From positions 86,206 to 150,205 of the forward strand of contig NZ_JABMKY010000020.1 in the NCBI RefSeq assembly GCF_013204845.1: DNA of 64,000 nt, read 5' to 3'. A model generated the notes under the pieces. The model did no database searches. It saw only the letters and a program-made list of their open reading frames with translations, and had not been told where the DNA came from. The position numbers were made by a program, and so were the translations under genes. Below are positions 26,590 to 35,472 of the stretch, piece after piece; the first letter of the stretch is position 1; each line of letters begins with the position of its first letter. The DNA comes from Paenibacillus qinlingensis (GTDB lineage Bacteria; Bacillota; Bacilli; Paenibacillales; NBRC-103111).

Positions 26590-26976
26590 TTGTACAGTAG
26601 ATTTCATGGTAATTATTCTAGTCCTAAAACTAAACAACCTTATGGCATCTTTGTCGTTATTTATCACTTATTTCGTGATGATAAGCTTTCGGAAAGTGAT
26701 AGCAAGCTTTACCTAGACACCAAAGAATGGTTCGAGCAGAATTTGCCCAATCCGTCATTCTACGATGATAACAATTCAGTGAATGCAGTAACATGGTTTA
26801 AGGATGGTAATAAGACCCCAGAGATGATAGTCTACTTGGAGTCCTTCATTAATATTGCTAAGAAATATAACGTCGAAATCATTGAGTCCATTTCCAAAGA
26901 GCTTCCTGGCGTACTTATTTATGAAGATGAATATCAAGTTGGAATTGTTCCTCGTTGTGCTAACGAGAGACTATAG
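26590..26976 (+). CDS. Unknown 128-residue protein behind an attenuator
   Basis: Soluble acidic protein beginning at TTG 26590 after GGGGGAGAG (first residues YSRFHGNYSSPKTKQPYG). Contains an EWFEQNLPNPSFYDDNNSVNAVTWFK-like central region (near residue 48; shown as EWFEQNLPNPSF then AVTWFK) and ends CANERL. No membrane segment, signal peptide or motif that I recognise. Its expression appears to be controlled by the leader peptide and terminator just upstream, which suggests induction under translation stress. An overlapping frame from 26444 runs through the terminator hairpins and is not believed. Function unknown. Confidence 0.6.
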   Translation: MYSRFHGNYSSPKTKQPYGIFVVIYHLFRDDKLSESDSKLYLDTKEWFEQNLPNPSFYDDNNSVNAVTWFKDGNKTPEMIVYLESFINIAKKYNVEIIESISKELPGVLIYEDEYQVGIVPRCANERL

Positions 26977-27025
26977 CTGAGCAGAAAAATGGACGGCTAA
27001 CGATATTGAAATATAGGGAGTAACT

Positions 27026-27469
27026 ATGAAGAGAATGAATACCTTAGAAACAAAGCCCTCATGTCGCACTGATTTTGAGACGATCAAGGAGGGCGAGAAA
27101 AACATAAGATTTGCTGATCTGATCATAGATGGTAAATCGCTTTATAAAATGCTGATAAGCTATGATAAGGTTCCTTCTCTAGGCTGGATGAGTAATGACT
27201 ATCAGAGAGATATGATTGATTATTTTTTACTGAGAAAACCACACGAAACAATGTGGTACAGATATCCTTTAATGGTTTGCTCGTGGTGTGGAGATGAAGG
27301 TTGCGGAATTATCTCTGTAAAAATCGATAGGGAGAATAATGTTGTTACTTGGAAGGACTTTTTCCTTGAGCCTGAGATGAAAAAAATTAATATCGATCCT
27401 TTTTATTTTGAGTGGGATCATTATAAAAAAATAATTAATAGCACCTTTGGAACTGCTGGCATTCAATAG
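27026..27469 (+). CDS. Unknown protein with CSWCGDEGCG motif
   Basis: A 147-residue soluble protein with AGGGAG before the ATG, 49 bases after the previous gene. The central CSWCGDEGCGIISVKI motif (near residue 90) has three cysteines suited to metal or disulfide formation, followed by VVTWKDFFLEP and DPFYFEWDHYK. This layout recurs in uncharacterised Firmicute proteins of the polymorphic-toxin immunity size class, but I cannot assign a family. Likely co-transcribed with the gene at 26590 because no terminator separates them. Confidence 0.65.
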   Translation: MKRMNTLETKPSCRTDFETIKEGEKNIRFADLIIDGKSLYKMLISYDKVPSLGWMSNDYQRDMIDYFLLRKPHETMWYRYPLMVCSWCGDEGCGIISVKIDRENNVVTWKDFFLEPEMKKINIDPFYFEWDHYKKIINSTFGTAGIQ

Positions 27470-27599
27470 TACGGTACGCTAAACTATCGGAAAACTCTAG
27501 TTCAACAAAAAAATGAGAAGGCTGCCGATGATTATTGTTCGGTACAAGGTCTAGCGCGTTTTTTGTTTCAGGACAAATAGAAAACGGAGGTATTCAGAA

Positions 27600-28073
27600 A
27601 TGGCAATCATAACAGATGCAAAAGGAAATGTATTCTTAGAATTCTTTGAATTCAATGAGGATCAACTCAGTGCTGCCGAACTCGATGCCCCATTAACACA
27701 TGCATTAATTGTAGCGGAATACCAAGGGAAGTACCTATTCATGCATAATAAATGGAGAAACAGTTGGGAATTGCCTGGAGGTATTATTGAAGATGGAGAA
27801 ACTGCTAAGCAATGCGTAATTAGGGAATTATTTGAGGAAACCAATCAAAAAATCGATGAAGTTTACTTCAAAGGTTTAATGAAATTTAGACTTCAACCAA
27901 GTTACCATGGCCCTGAAAGAACAGAGTATGGAGCTTTGTTTTCGGGTCAATTAAGTCAACTTGATGATTTTGTTGAGAATGATGAAGCTAGGTGTATTAT
28001 TTTATGGGACGGTACATCGGATATTGGAAAGATTAGCGAGATAGACAAGAAACTGATTGAGTTCCGGCATTAA
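27600..28073 (+). CDS. Nudix hydrolase
   Basis: A 157-residue hydrolase of nucleoside diphosphate-X compounds. The Nudix box is clear: GGIIEDGETAKQCV then IRELFEETNQKI (about residues 60-84), with the metal-binding REL-x-EE core. GGAGG precedes the ATG. A partial terminator-like sequence (GGTCTAGCGCGTTTTTT, from 27541) lies just upstream, resembling the right half of the terminator at 26518. Substrate not predictable. Confidence 0.92.
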   Translation: MAIITDAKGNVFLEFFEFNEDQLSAAELDAPLTHALIVAEYQGKYLFMHNKWRNSWELPGGIIEDGETAKQCVIRELFEETNQKIDEVYFKGLMKFRLQPSYHGPERTEYGALFSGQLSQLDDFVENDEARCIILWDGTSDIGKISEIDKKLIEFRH

Positions 28074-28144
28074 GCGGCAGCCTCGTTAAAGTTACGGGTA
28101 GAGGAGTTTAGACGAAAAACGTTACTTCTATAGTTTAATAAATG

Positions 28145-28177
28145 AAAGGGAGGTTCAATTGAATCTACCTTTTTTTT
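28145..28177 (+). terminator. Rho-independent terminator after the Nudix gene
   Basis: Stem AAAGGGAGGTTC / GAATCTACCTTT with AATT loop followed by a run of T. Confidence 0.75.
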
Positions 28178-28305
28178 GTTATATTTCATAAAAAAATCAG
28201 GTCAATAATTTTAAAGAAAAGGTAAAATTAGTTCGTTGAATTTCCAAAATATAGAATATAAAATGAATATGATAACAATTATAAGATGAGAATGGAGGTT
28301 TAAAT

Positions 28306-29418
28306 TTGAAAATTAGCAAGAGAGCATTTTATATGATTACTATTCTTTCTGCTTTTTTGGGTGTTCTGGGAATAACAGTTTTATTTATCTCATACAAAGT
28401 TACTTCTTGGGTTAAGAATATAGAGCAAATAAAGCTAGGGTATCTAGATATATTCAACGAACATACAATAACAATAAATATTTTCGCTATATGTTCCATT
28501 ACTCTATGTATATTTACAACTTTTATTTTATTGAGAATAATTCGAAGTAATACAAGAAAATTAATAGCAGTATTCTCTTTAATTTCTTCTATATTAATTG
28601 GCACCTATTTAATCCTTTGTCTCTTTTTTTATCAAAATCTGGACGAACTTATTGAAATGAATCATCTTATTTACCAACCTAAAAAGATTGATCAATCTAC
28701 TGCTGAAAAGATTAGGATACTTTATAGTGATGCTGAAGAGATTAAAATCAACACAACTGACAATATAAACTTGTACGGATGGCTTATTAAAAAATCGAGT
28801 GTTAAAGAAGCCCCGCTACTTATATACTTTGGCGGTTCTGGGGAAGAAGTATCGGATATGCTATCGATTGCTGAGGGTTTAGATGGATGGTCTGTAGCTC
28901 TGATTAATTATAGATCGTATGGACTGAGTGAAGGAAAACCAAGTATGATTAGTTTATACAATGACGCTAATTCAATTTATGATTATTTTTCAAAAAGAAG
29001 TGATATTGATAATAAGAAAATCGTCTCGATGGGATATAGTTTAGGAACGGGAATCGCTGTGAACTTATCAAGTGAACGCTCGACAGTAGGCACAATCCTA
29101 GTTTCTCCGTATGATAATTATTCTAAGTTAAAGGGTAAAACAATATCAAACGCTTTACAGCTACATAATATGTTTCCGCTTTCATATTTTATTGGAGAAT
29201 CTTATAATTCCATAAAAAAGGCTTCTTCCATTAAAACTCCTTTACTATGCTTAGCGGGGGACTTAGATAAAAATATACCTATAGAATATTCTAATAACCT
29301 TGTAGCTAAATGGGGAGGAGAGAAGACAATGAAGACAATTCATCGTGGTGATCACTCTTTCATATTCATGAGCGGGGCTGCATGGAATGAAATAAAGAAC
29401 TTCCTTAAGATAGTATAA
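28306..29418 (+). CDS. Membrane-anchored alpha/beta hydrolase
   Basis: A 370-residue protein with about three N-terminal membrane helices (near 8-30, 52-75 and 87-112), followed by an alpha/beta hydrolase domain predicted to lie outside the membrane core. The nucleophile elbow is MGYSLGTGIA (Ser near 246), the acid Asp is in LAGDLDKNIP and the His in HRGDHSFIF. TTG 28306 follows GGAGG. Related proteins resemble BEM46/YfhR-type serine hydrolases; substrate unknown. AT-rich, monocistronic. Confidence 0.82.
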   Translation: MKISKRAFYMITILSAFLGVLGITVLFISYKVTSWVKNIEQIKLGYLDIFNEHTITINIFAICSITLCIFTTFILLRIIRSNTRKLIAVFSLISSILIGTYLILCLFFYQNLDELIEMNHLIYQPKKIDQSTAEKIRILYSDAEEIKINTTDNINLYGWLIKKSSVKEAPLLIYFGGSGEEVSDMLSIAEGLDGWSVALINYRSYGLSEGKPSMISLYNDANSIYDYFSKRSDIDNKKIVSMGYSLGTGIAVNLSSERSTVGTILVSPYDNYSKLKGKTISNALQLHNMFPLSYFIGESYNSIKKASSIKTPLLCLAGDLDKNIPIEYSNNLVAKWGGEKTMKTIHRGDHSFIFMSGAAWNEIKNFLKIV

Positions 29419-29546
29419 CTTAATGTGCATGGCATTGATTAGTTAGAAATAGTTCGGTCAATGTAATTCATTTAAAGAACAGCGTGTTATGCTTTAGTTG
29501 GAGAGTCGAACAATTGGTCTAATACTAGTATTGGAGGTTTATGAAG

Positions 29547-30017
29547 ATGGAATTAAAGGTTGAACGTCTAGATTTCGAAATGGCTGATATTTCTGGGTCG
29601 AGGTTTCAAAAGATTAAAGCTGAGGAATTATATTTTGACAATGTGAATATGACAAAGACACAAATCAATAATGCAAATATGAAAGGCATGGTCTTAAATG
29701 ATGTGAATATGTCTGATTTTAGAATTTCAGATGCAAATCTCTCTGGCACTGAGATTAAAAATGCTAATTTTAGTCATGCTGTTATTGAACATGTTCATTT
29801 ATTTGGCACTGAATTCCGTAATGTTGTTCTCCCTATGGAGGGGGATGGTAATTACAATCCAGCTGGCGATTACAAGCCAATTAGTTTTGTGAATTGTGAT
29901 TTATCTAATATGCAACTAACAAACTGTAATTTAGCCAATCTTGATATTCGTGATTGTGATATTTCAGGATTGAAGATTAACGGGGTATTAATTGAAGAAT
30001 TAATAAAGAATAAGTAA
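29547..30017 (+). CDS. Pentapeptide repeat protein
   Basis: A 156-residue right-handed beta-helix protein made of A(D/N)LXX-like repeats, for example MKGMVLNDVNMSDFRISDAN, LSGTEIKNANFSHAVI, and CDLSNMQLTNCNLANLDIRD. Some family members mimic DNA and protect gyrase from quinolones, but many have no known role. ATG 29547 is preferred to 29541 because GGAGG at 29533-29537 gives 9-base spacing. A non-repeat insertion (PMEGDGNYNPAGDYKP) interrupts the helix near residue 98. Monocistronic. Confidence 0.85.
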   Translation: MELKVERLDFEMADISGSRFQKIKAEELYFDNVNMTKTQINNANMKGMVLNDVNMSDFRISDANLSGTEIKNANFSHAVIEHVHLFGTEFRNVVLPMEGDGNYNPAGDYKPISFVNCDLSNMQLTNCNLANLDIRDCDISGLKINGVLIEELIKNK

Positions 30018-30166
30018 TACTTGAGCAATTATTTCAGGGTTGGATGGTTTAGTATGTATGGTCAAGTGTTACCTTACCCACTGACAGCAGAACTTTGTTA
30101 GGGTGAACGTCTATTCCATAATCTAAATCTATTGTTAAAGCTTTAGGAACACTAGGAGTACACCAC

Positions 30167-30478
30167 ATGAAGAAGTCAATGTTTATTTTCTTTATAGCAA
30201 TGATACCGAGTATTGCAACCATGTTTTTATTAGTTGAATTCTTCCCTTATACAGGTCTTGGAAGAATAGTGAGCATTCCTGCAACGTTATTTCTTAATAT
30301 TACTTTTTTTATATTATTTTTACATTTTACACGTAATTTAATATCAGTGCGATTCAAATGTTTATTTTGGATTGCAGCCATATTATTCAGCGTACTATTG
30401 GCGGTTGTCTTACATCCACAGGAATACTTGCCGAGCGTTTTAAGGCAGCTTTGGGAACTAATGTTTTTTAATAAGTAA
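30167..30478 (+). CDS. Small membrane protein of unknown function
   Basis: A 103-residue protein with three hydrophobic helices (MFIFFIAMIPSIATMFLL, ATLFLNITFFILFLHF, LFWIAAILFSVLLAVVL). AGGAG is correctly placed before the ATG. I do not recognise a family. Stand-alone gene in the AT-rich accessory stretch. Confidence 0.65.
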   Translation: MKKSMFIFFIAMIPSIATMFLLVEFFPYTGLGRIVSIPATLFLNITFFILFLHFTRNLISVRFKCLFWIAAILFSVLLAVVLHPQEYLPSVLRQLWELMFFNK

Positions 30479-30647
30479 TCCATCGAATTATTTCAATAAG
30501 CAATTCAGAACGTTAGTGCGACTTTGCCATAAGGACAATTTTTATTAAGTTTCACAAAAGTAAGGATGCAAGGGCAGCTTAATAATCAAGCTAGACGCGG
30601 CCTTCCGCACAAGGTCGGCAGTAGCGTTGTGGAGAATAGTCGTTAAA

Positions 30648-30679
30648 ACAGAAAGTACCGACTGTGCGGTCCTTTCTGT
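30648..30679 (-). terminator. Rho-independent terminator for the DUF4272 gene
   Basis: Stem ACAGAAAG / CTTTCTGT with inner CCG/CGG pairs. On the minus strand it is followed by TTTT, so it best serves the DUF4272 gene, whose stop codon is 12 bases away. Confidence 0.7.
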
Positions 30680-30690
30680 ACCTATAGTGC

Positions 30691-31869
30691 CTATGTATCC
30701 ATTGGGATATGGTCCCACTCCTCATTTCCGCAGCCGACTATCCAGAACAATCCCCTGCGTCTCTCCATCACAATGCTCTCATTCATTCCGGAGGCATCTT
30801 CCTGTCCTTGAATACGACTGTTGACGCACGCCCAGTGAAGACGGTAGATTTTGTCTGCCTCATCCAGAATTTCCTCCCGAGTGCGCATGGAGGTCTGCCG
30901 ATAAAAATCATCGAAAGATTCGCATCGTGAGACGAGCTCAATCGCAAGTTCGCAATTGCAGGTACGATCGGGGAATTCAAGAGTATCCACCAGCCGCAGC
31001 GCCCAGATCAGTGGCCAATAAGCTTCATACTGCCATGCAATATTAATGGCCTCTTGTGGCGTCGGCTTCACTGCTTCCAACAGACTGCGTTCATTCCTGG
31101 TCAGCTGGTTTTCTACGCCGAACTTGCGAAGCATGTTAGTCACAAAATTCTTTGACACAGCTAGATCACCTCCTTGGGCGATATCGCAAGCGTACTGGAT
31201 TACAATTAGAAGGGAAACGGCCCTCTCTGCAATCTCTTCTTGAGACTTCCACAGGCATTCCGTTACGGGCGGAAGCTGTGGCAGTGTGTCCAGATGTAGA
31301 ATACCACGCTGCCTGATATAATCAAGAGACGCTAACTTTCTTCGTTCACCTTCCTCGGATGACGTCATCCCCGTCCCTAAGACTTTGCTAGTGCAGGCTC
31401 GTGGGTGGAAGTCAGCCGTACCCGATGTCCCGTCTGCATGTACAATTACTTGTCCGTCATAATCAAGTAGCGTTCCGTCCTGCAGAAAACCTATCCCTTC
31501 GGTTTTGGAGAGAAGTTCCATGCACAGTCGCATCTGCTCTTCGCCAAGTTCTTTCTCCGCTTCCAACGAAATCAGCGTATTGAAAACGGAGATTTGTGTT
31601 AGGACCAGACCTTTCCGTTTATCGTCGTCAAAAGGTATGCGATTGTAAAAACCTATCATACCGGGTATATTTGTTTCGAAATAAGCCGGATTCGTTATCT
31701 CGTTGGATACCCGAATCGTCGTCTTCCTCTTGTTGAACAACGATCTAGTTTTAACAACATAGTCATTTCCCTTTTTTTCAATTCGATGGCCGTTGTCATA
31801 CAGATCAGTGATTATAATACTGATATCCTTAATATCATTCCTGGATGCGAAGATAGTAAAATATTTCAA
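30691..31869 (-). CDS. DUF4272 domain-containing protein
   Basis: A 392-residue cytoplasmic protein of unknown function. The C-terminal half carries the DUF4272 signature TRNERSLLEAVKPTPQEAIN followed by WQYEAYWPLIWALRLVDTL and FPDRTCNCELA. The N-terminal 130 residues form a separate region seen in relatives. The start is TTG 31869 behind a perfect AAAGGAGG. Transcribed alone on the minus strand. Proteins of this family often sit among toxin-immunity or accessory genes, consistent with the location, but no function is established. GC content appears higher than the flanking small genes. Confidence 0.85.
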   Translation of the reverse strand: MKYFTIFASRNDIKDISIIITDLYDNGHRIEKKGNDYVVKTRSLFNKRKTTIRVSNEITNPAYFETNIPGMIGFYNRIPFDDDKRKGLVLTQISVFNTLISLEAEKELGEEQMRLCMELLSKTEGIGFLQDGTLLDYDGQVIVHADGTSGTADFHPRACTSKVLGTGMTSSEEGERRKLASLDYIRQRGILHLDTLPQLPPVTECLWKSQEEIAERAVSLLIVIQYACDIAQGGDLAVSKNFVTNMLRKFGVENQLTRNERSLLEAVKPTPQEAINIAWQYEAYWPLIWALRLVDTLEFPDRTCNCELAIELVSRCESFDDFYRQTSMRTREEILDEADKIYRLHWACVNSRIQGQEDASGMNESIVMERRRGLFWIVGCGNEEWDHIPMDT

Positions 31870-32135
31870 ATTCCAACCTCCTTTGGGTTAACATAATCAG
31901 ACTACTAATTTTTCTAAGCAGATGTCAAATTTATGTAAAGGATACAATTTAGTGGATACTAATATTTAAGTTTTGTTTAATAGATTTAATATAATGCCTT
32001 GTATCTACATATTTAATATTAATATTGCATGTGTTAGAATTGGGGGAAAAGTGCGAGGATTTATAAGGGGAACCCCACGACTAACTGTAAGATAAATACT
32101 AATTAGTCAATCATTTCTTATTCAAGGAGTACACA

Positions 32136-32804
32136 GTGAGATCTGAAGTCAAAATTCGCACACTTGCATTATTTTTAGTTTTTTTTATTTCAATATTCCC
32201 ACTTGTAGTAAACTCATTATATCTTTTTATAACAGATAAGGTTCCAGAGAATAGCTCTGATTTGCAATTTATTACTAGTCTTTTCTGGGAAATAGTTTTG
32301 TTGGGAGTACTTTATTTAGTTTTGAAAAAACAGGGGAGAGATTACAAAGATATAGGTTTTGAATTTCAGAAAACTGATATTCTACATGGAATCCTTCTCT
32401 TTTTAGGCATCTATATTACATATATAATTGCTCTTACAATCTCTCCGAATTTTGGTCAGACGCCAAAGAATATTGATTTTTTAAAAACAAATATTTCAAT
32501 TTTCTACATACTATTTATCATTATTAATCCATTTTTTGAAGAACTAATTGTTAGAGCATATATCATAACTGAATCAAAGTATCTGCTTAAAAATGAAGAA
32601 ATTTCAGTGTTAATAAGCACAGTGATACAAACATCATATCATCTATATCAGGGATTAATCCCTGCGTTGTATGCAGGAATAATGTTCTTTGTTTTTTCAA
32701 TATATTTTGTGAAGAGTAGGCGGATTGTCCCTGTTATTTTAGTACACTTATTTTTTGACTTCATAGCAATGTTAGAGTTAGGTAATCATGGTCCGAATTC
32801 ATAA
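32136..32804 (+). CDS. CPBP family intramembrane glutamic endopeptidase
   Basis: A 222-residue integral membrane protein with about six to eight helices. The CPBP (Abi) motifs are visible: EELIVRAYIITE (EE-xxx-R, motif 1), HLYQG (motif 2 region) and HLFFDFIA (motif 3 His). Bacterial members include bacteriocin self-immunity and CAAX-processing-like proteases. GTG 32136 follows AAGGAG. Monocistronic, AT-rich. The 266 bases upstream contain no gene. Confidence 0.85.
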   Translation: MRSEVKIRTLALFLVFFISIFPLVVNSLYLFITDKVPENSSDLQFITSLFWEIVLLGVLYLVLKKQGRDYKDIGFEFQKTDILHGILLFLGIYITYIIALTISPNFGQTPKNIDFLKTNISIFYILFIIINPFFEELIVRAYIITESKYLLKNEEISVLISTVIQTSYHLYQGLIPALYAGIMFFVFSIYFVKSRRIVPVILVHLFFDFIAMLELGNHGPNS

Positions 32805-33023
32805 ATTATACTGGGGGATTTAAGCCATGACTTATGAAACCGTTCTGGAGACAAGAGAGTAAGTTTTCCATATAATGGATAAATTTTATGGCTCAACTTT
32901 ATTTCGTAAGTAAATTGTAGAGGGTTAAGGTTGCCTTTTGATCGTTGTGTTAGTTATTGTATGATGGGTAATAGAACGAATGCCTCAATGGGGTTTTTAT
33001 AATATCAAACATAGGAGAATGAA

Positions 33024-33596
33024 ATGGCCTGGAGCAAATTGAAACAACAGCTAGAGAGTTTTCTCAGTCCTGCGCTACATGGAAGGGTCGAATATCTTTC
33101 AACCAGCTATCGCTATTTACCAGATAAAGCAGGACTTTGTTATATTGCGGTAGATAAAAAGAACGTACTCAATATGAGTAATACCTTAATCCGATGGTAT
33201 CAGACGGAGTTGGAAATTAAGAATGATTCAGATATTCAGATTCCTATCAACAATGAAGAAATTGAAGCGGTCAGAAAAGATACCAAAGGGAGTGTTCCGG
33301 AGGATCGTTTAAAAGTAATAGCAAGAAGCAGAAAAATAGCGGAATATGCGAAGGAGCTTTTGTCAGCGCAGTCATCATTAAGCAAATCAAATTTTACCGC
33401 TATAGCTAACAAGTTTTTATCCATTTCTATTGAGGAAAGCATAGAGAGCAATGATATCTTATTGAATATTCTAGCTTTGGTTGACAGACGAGTCGGAAAA
33501 AAGCGGATTTTAAACATGACCGAGAAGATGAAGCTAAAGCATCCGATTGTACAATATTTTTTTGAACTACGGCTTTGTACATTTGAAAATAAATAA
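33024..33596 (+). CDS. SF0329 family protein of unknown function
   Basis: A 190-residue soluble protein opening MAWSKLKQQLESFLSPALHG then RVEYLSTSYRYLPDKAGLCY, a start I recall from the SF0329 family found in many bacteria, often in accessory or toxin-immunity neighbourhoods. The second half is helical and basic (EYAKELLSAQSSLSKSNFTA). AGGAG precedes the ATG. Followed by a strong terminator. Function unknown; the family name rests on memory of the N-terminus only. Confidence 0.7.
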   Translation: MAWSKLKQQLESFLSPALHGRVEYLSTSYRYLPDKAGLCYIAVDKKNVLNMSNTLIRWYQTELEIKNDSDIQIPINNEEIEAVRKDTKGSVPEDRLKVIARSRKIAEYAKELLSAQSSLSKSNFTAIANKFLSISIEESIESNDILLNILALVDRRVGKKRILNMTEKMKLKHPIVQYFFELRLCTFENK

Positions 33597-33618
33597 CGTA
33601 TTGACCTACCAGAAAACG

Positions 33619-33646
33619 AAAAAAGACGCTGATACAGCGCCTTTTT
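33619..33646. terminator. Bidirectional rho-independent terminator
   Basis: A-run, stem GACGCTG / CAGCGCC (one mismatch) with ATA loop, then T-run, between the convergent genes at 33024 and 33665. Confidence 0.85.
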
Positions 33647-33664
33647 TCATTTTTAGATAGGGAT

Positions 33665-33910
33665 TTATAATTTCGACAAGAGGATAGAAAGAAGTATTCC
33701 TAAAATTGAAATCCATACGAAAACTGATTTAAATATACTTTTAAAAATCGAGTCTTGACTTTTCAAATCATTGCCATGGTTTTCATGGATGGCTAAATCG
33801 ATATTTCCAGTCGCATTAGAAGAACCTTTAGAGCCTACACCTTTAAAAAGTAAGGTTAATATAAGCAGAATTATAGAACCCATAAAAAGATAATCAGAGA
33901 GTTGTTGCAT
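33665..33910 (-). CDS. Small membrane protein of unknown function
   Basis: An 81-residue protein with two membrane helices (YLFMGSIILLILTLLF and SVFVWISILGILLSILL) separated by a polar linker. The start at 33910 (MQQLSDY) is chosen over a longer open frame to 34111 because GGTGG precedes it and the extension would overlap the upstream region of the divergent gene without its own ribosome site. Family not recognised. Confidence 0.55.
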   Translation of the reverse strand: MQQLSDYLFMGSIILLILTLLFKGVGSKGSSNATGNIDLAIHENHGNDLKSQDSIFKSIFKSVFVWISILGILLSILLSKL

Positions 33911-34101
33911 TTTATTAACCACCGCCTTATTAACAATATTAGCACATTTTAACATTTGTGTTAAGGGATTTGTTTCTTTCTGCCGCAGTGCAGCCCTATT
34001 GCGCTTAGGGAAGAATAGCTTAGTGTTAACAAGAGGAAATTGATTGGTGTATGATTGTATTTCAGAGTCGGATAAAAATCTTTTGGATTGGAAGGGAATT
34101 T

Positions 34102-34488
34102 GTGAGAACAAGAGGGAAGTATCTACTAGCCGTATTGGTATGCATCATGCTTGGGATCGGTTCGAGGATGAATACCCTTGCGCTGCCCGATTTTGTGGTG
34201 AATCATTTCGGTGATGCTCTTTGGGCGGCTATGATTTATTTCGGCGTTCGTGCACTACTCAACCGAATGTTATCTATGAGAGCCCTGGCGCTTAGTCTTG
34301 GGTTCTGTTTTGTAATTGAATGCAGCCAATTGTACCAAGCAGAATGGATAATCAACTTACGAAACACTTTATTTGGCGGGCTAATACTCGGAAAAGGATT
34401 CTTATATGCAGATTTGCTCCGATATCTTGTTGGCGCTATAGCGGCTTATGCAGTGGATTGTTTGTTAAAAGAGACAGAACAGCTTTGA
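34102..34488 (+). CDS. DUF2809 domain-containing membrane protein
   Basis: A 128-residue membrane protein of the DUF2809 family (function unknown), with four hydrophobic helices and the family pattern FGDALWAAMIYFGVRALL, then FVIECSQLYQAEWI and GKGFLYADLLRYLVGAI. GTG 34102 has GAAGGGA upstream and gives the usual short N-terminus; an ATG at 34051 would add 17 basic residues and has a poor site. Confidence 0.8.
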   Translation: MRTRGKYLLAVLVCIMLGIGSRMNTLALPDFVVNHFGDALWAAMIYFGVRALLNRMLSMRALALSLGFCFVIECSQLYQAEWIINLRNTLFGGLILGKGFLYADLLRYLVGAIAAYAVDCLLKETEQL

Positions 34489-34526
34489 GGGCCTAGTGAT
34501 CTGCACGAGAATGACCTTATCTTTTA

Positions 34527-35111
34527 TCATTTCTTCTCAACAAATCGCAACAACCAATCCACTTGGGGAGTCACATAACCTTTACCCAAAACCATCACAC
34601 CGGAAAGGACTGTAAGGTAGCTTGCTATCAGTTCCTCCGCTTCCCCATCCGCGACTTCCCCTCGTTGTTGTCCTTCTTCAAATAATGGCAGCAAAAGTTT
34701 GACGTAGACATCTACCGGGTATTGTTGAATCAGCTGACTGACTTCTTCAGGAACTTCTTCAAAATTCCTCGCCCGATGGAGTAGCATAAAATACGGAGCT
34801 CCATTCTCATCGAGCATGCCTTGCGTTAGGATTTTGATTTTTTCGATTGGAGATACCGTCAATTGGCTCAAACTGTCCATTTCCTTCATCGATGTTTCAA
34901 TCGCTTCCCGGACTAGGGAGGTGAACAATTCTTCTTTTGTTTTAAAATAATGGTAGAACAGCCCATGGCTCACGCCAGCTTCAGCGGTTATCATGCTGAT
35001 TTTCGTACCAGGAAGGCCGCGTTGGGCAAAAATTCTAACTGCAGCCAACGTAATCTGCTGTTTGCGTTCTTCATAAATTTTTTTAAGTTGGTCTTCTTTT
35101 AAACGAGGCAT
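34527..35111 (-). CDS. TetR/AcrR family transcriptional regulator
   Basis: A 194-residue repressor. The N-terminal HTH is clear: ITLAAVRIFAQRGLPGTKIS followed by ITAEAGVSHGLFYHYFKTKE. The C-terminal ligand-binding domain begins near residue 80. GAAGGAG precedes the ATG on the minus strand. It overlaps by a few bases the degraded alpha/beta hydrolase reading in the same direction upstream, which was probably its operon partner and regulated target. poxB, divergent on the other side of the pseudogene, could be a second target. Confidence 0.9.
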   Translation of the reverse strand: MPRLKEDQLKKIYEERKQQITLAAVRIFAQRGLPGTKISMITAEAGVSHGLFYHYFKTKEELFTSLVREAIETSMKEMDSLSQLTVSPIEKIKILTQGMLDENGAPYFMLLHRARNFEEVPEEVSQLIQQYPVDVYVKLLLPLFEEGQQRGEVADGEAEELIASYLTVLSGVMVLGKGYVTPQVDWLLRFVEKK

Positions 35112-35472
35112 GTATTCAATCTCCTTCGGGAATTATGAAAAAAGTTGGTGAGTAGTTTCGCTATCTGATCAGGACCACCATCATTTTCTGGACCAAAATG
35201 GTCCAGTTTGTTCACGGTTTCCAATGTCGATCGGGTAATTGTTCGGTTTAATTTAGTCATCATATCTTTCGTAGAATCCGAACTCTTGCCCCCTTGAATC
35301 AACAATACATCTGCTTGGGTACTGCTGTAATTCTGATAAGAAGAAGAGAGCCGCTGCACTTCACGGTGTTCAATTAAATTTTGCGGAAGTAATTGTGCAC
35401 GCCAGGTTCATACAATGCTACCTTGGTGATAGAAGTGTCCACGCTAGCCAGTTCCAGCGAGGTGTCGCAGCA
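35099..35472 (-). pseudogene. Truncated, frameshifted alpha/beta hydrolase
   Basis: On the minus strand, from about 35472, a frame reads LELASVDTSITKVALYEPGV and stops at 35374. In a shifted frame it continues QNLIEHREVQRL, ADVLLIQGGKSS, TVNKLDHFGPENDGGPDQIA and LLTNFF. Together these match the second half of an alpha/beta hydrolase, with catalytic His in LDHFGP. The N-terminal half with the nucleophile Ser is missing and the junction near TTCCGCAAAAT carries a frameshift. Too damaged to be functional. Confidence 0.75.

Noticed and set aside
26444..26716. 90-codon open frame
   Set aside because: It begins inside the leader peptide, runs through both attenuator hairpins, and overlaps the better-supported gene at 26590.
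33911..34111. 67-codon N-terminal extension of the small membrane protein at 33665
   Set aside because: The extension is basic and low in family-like features, has no ribosome site, and would invade the promoter region of the divergent DUF2809 gene.
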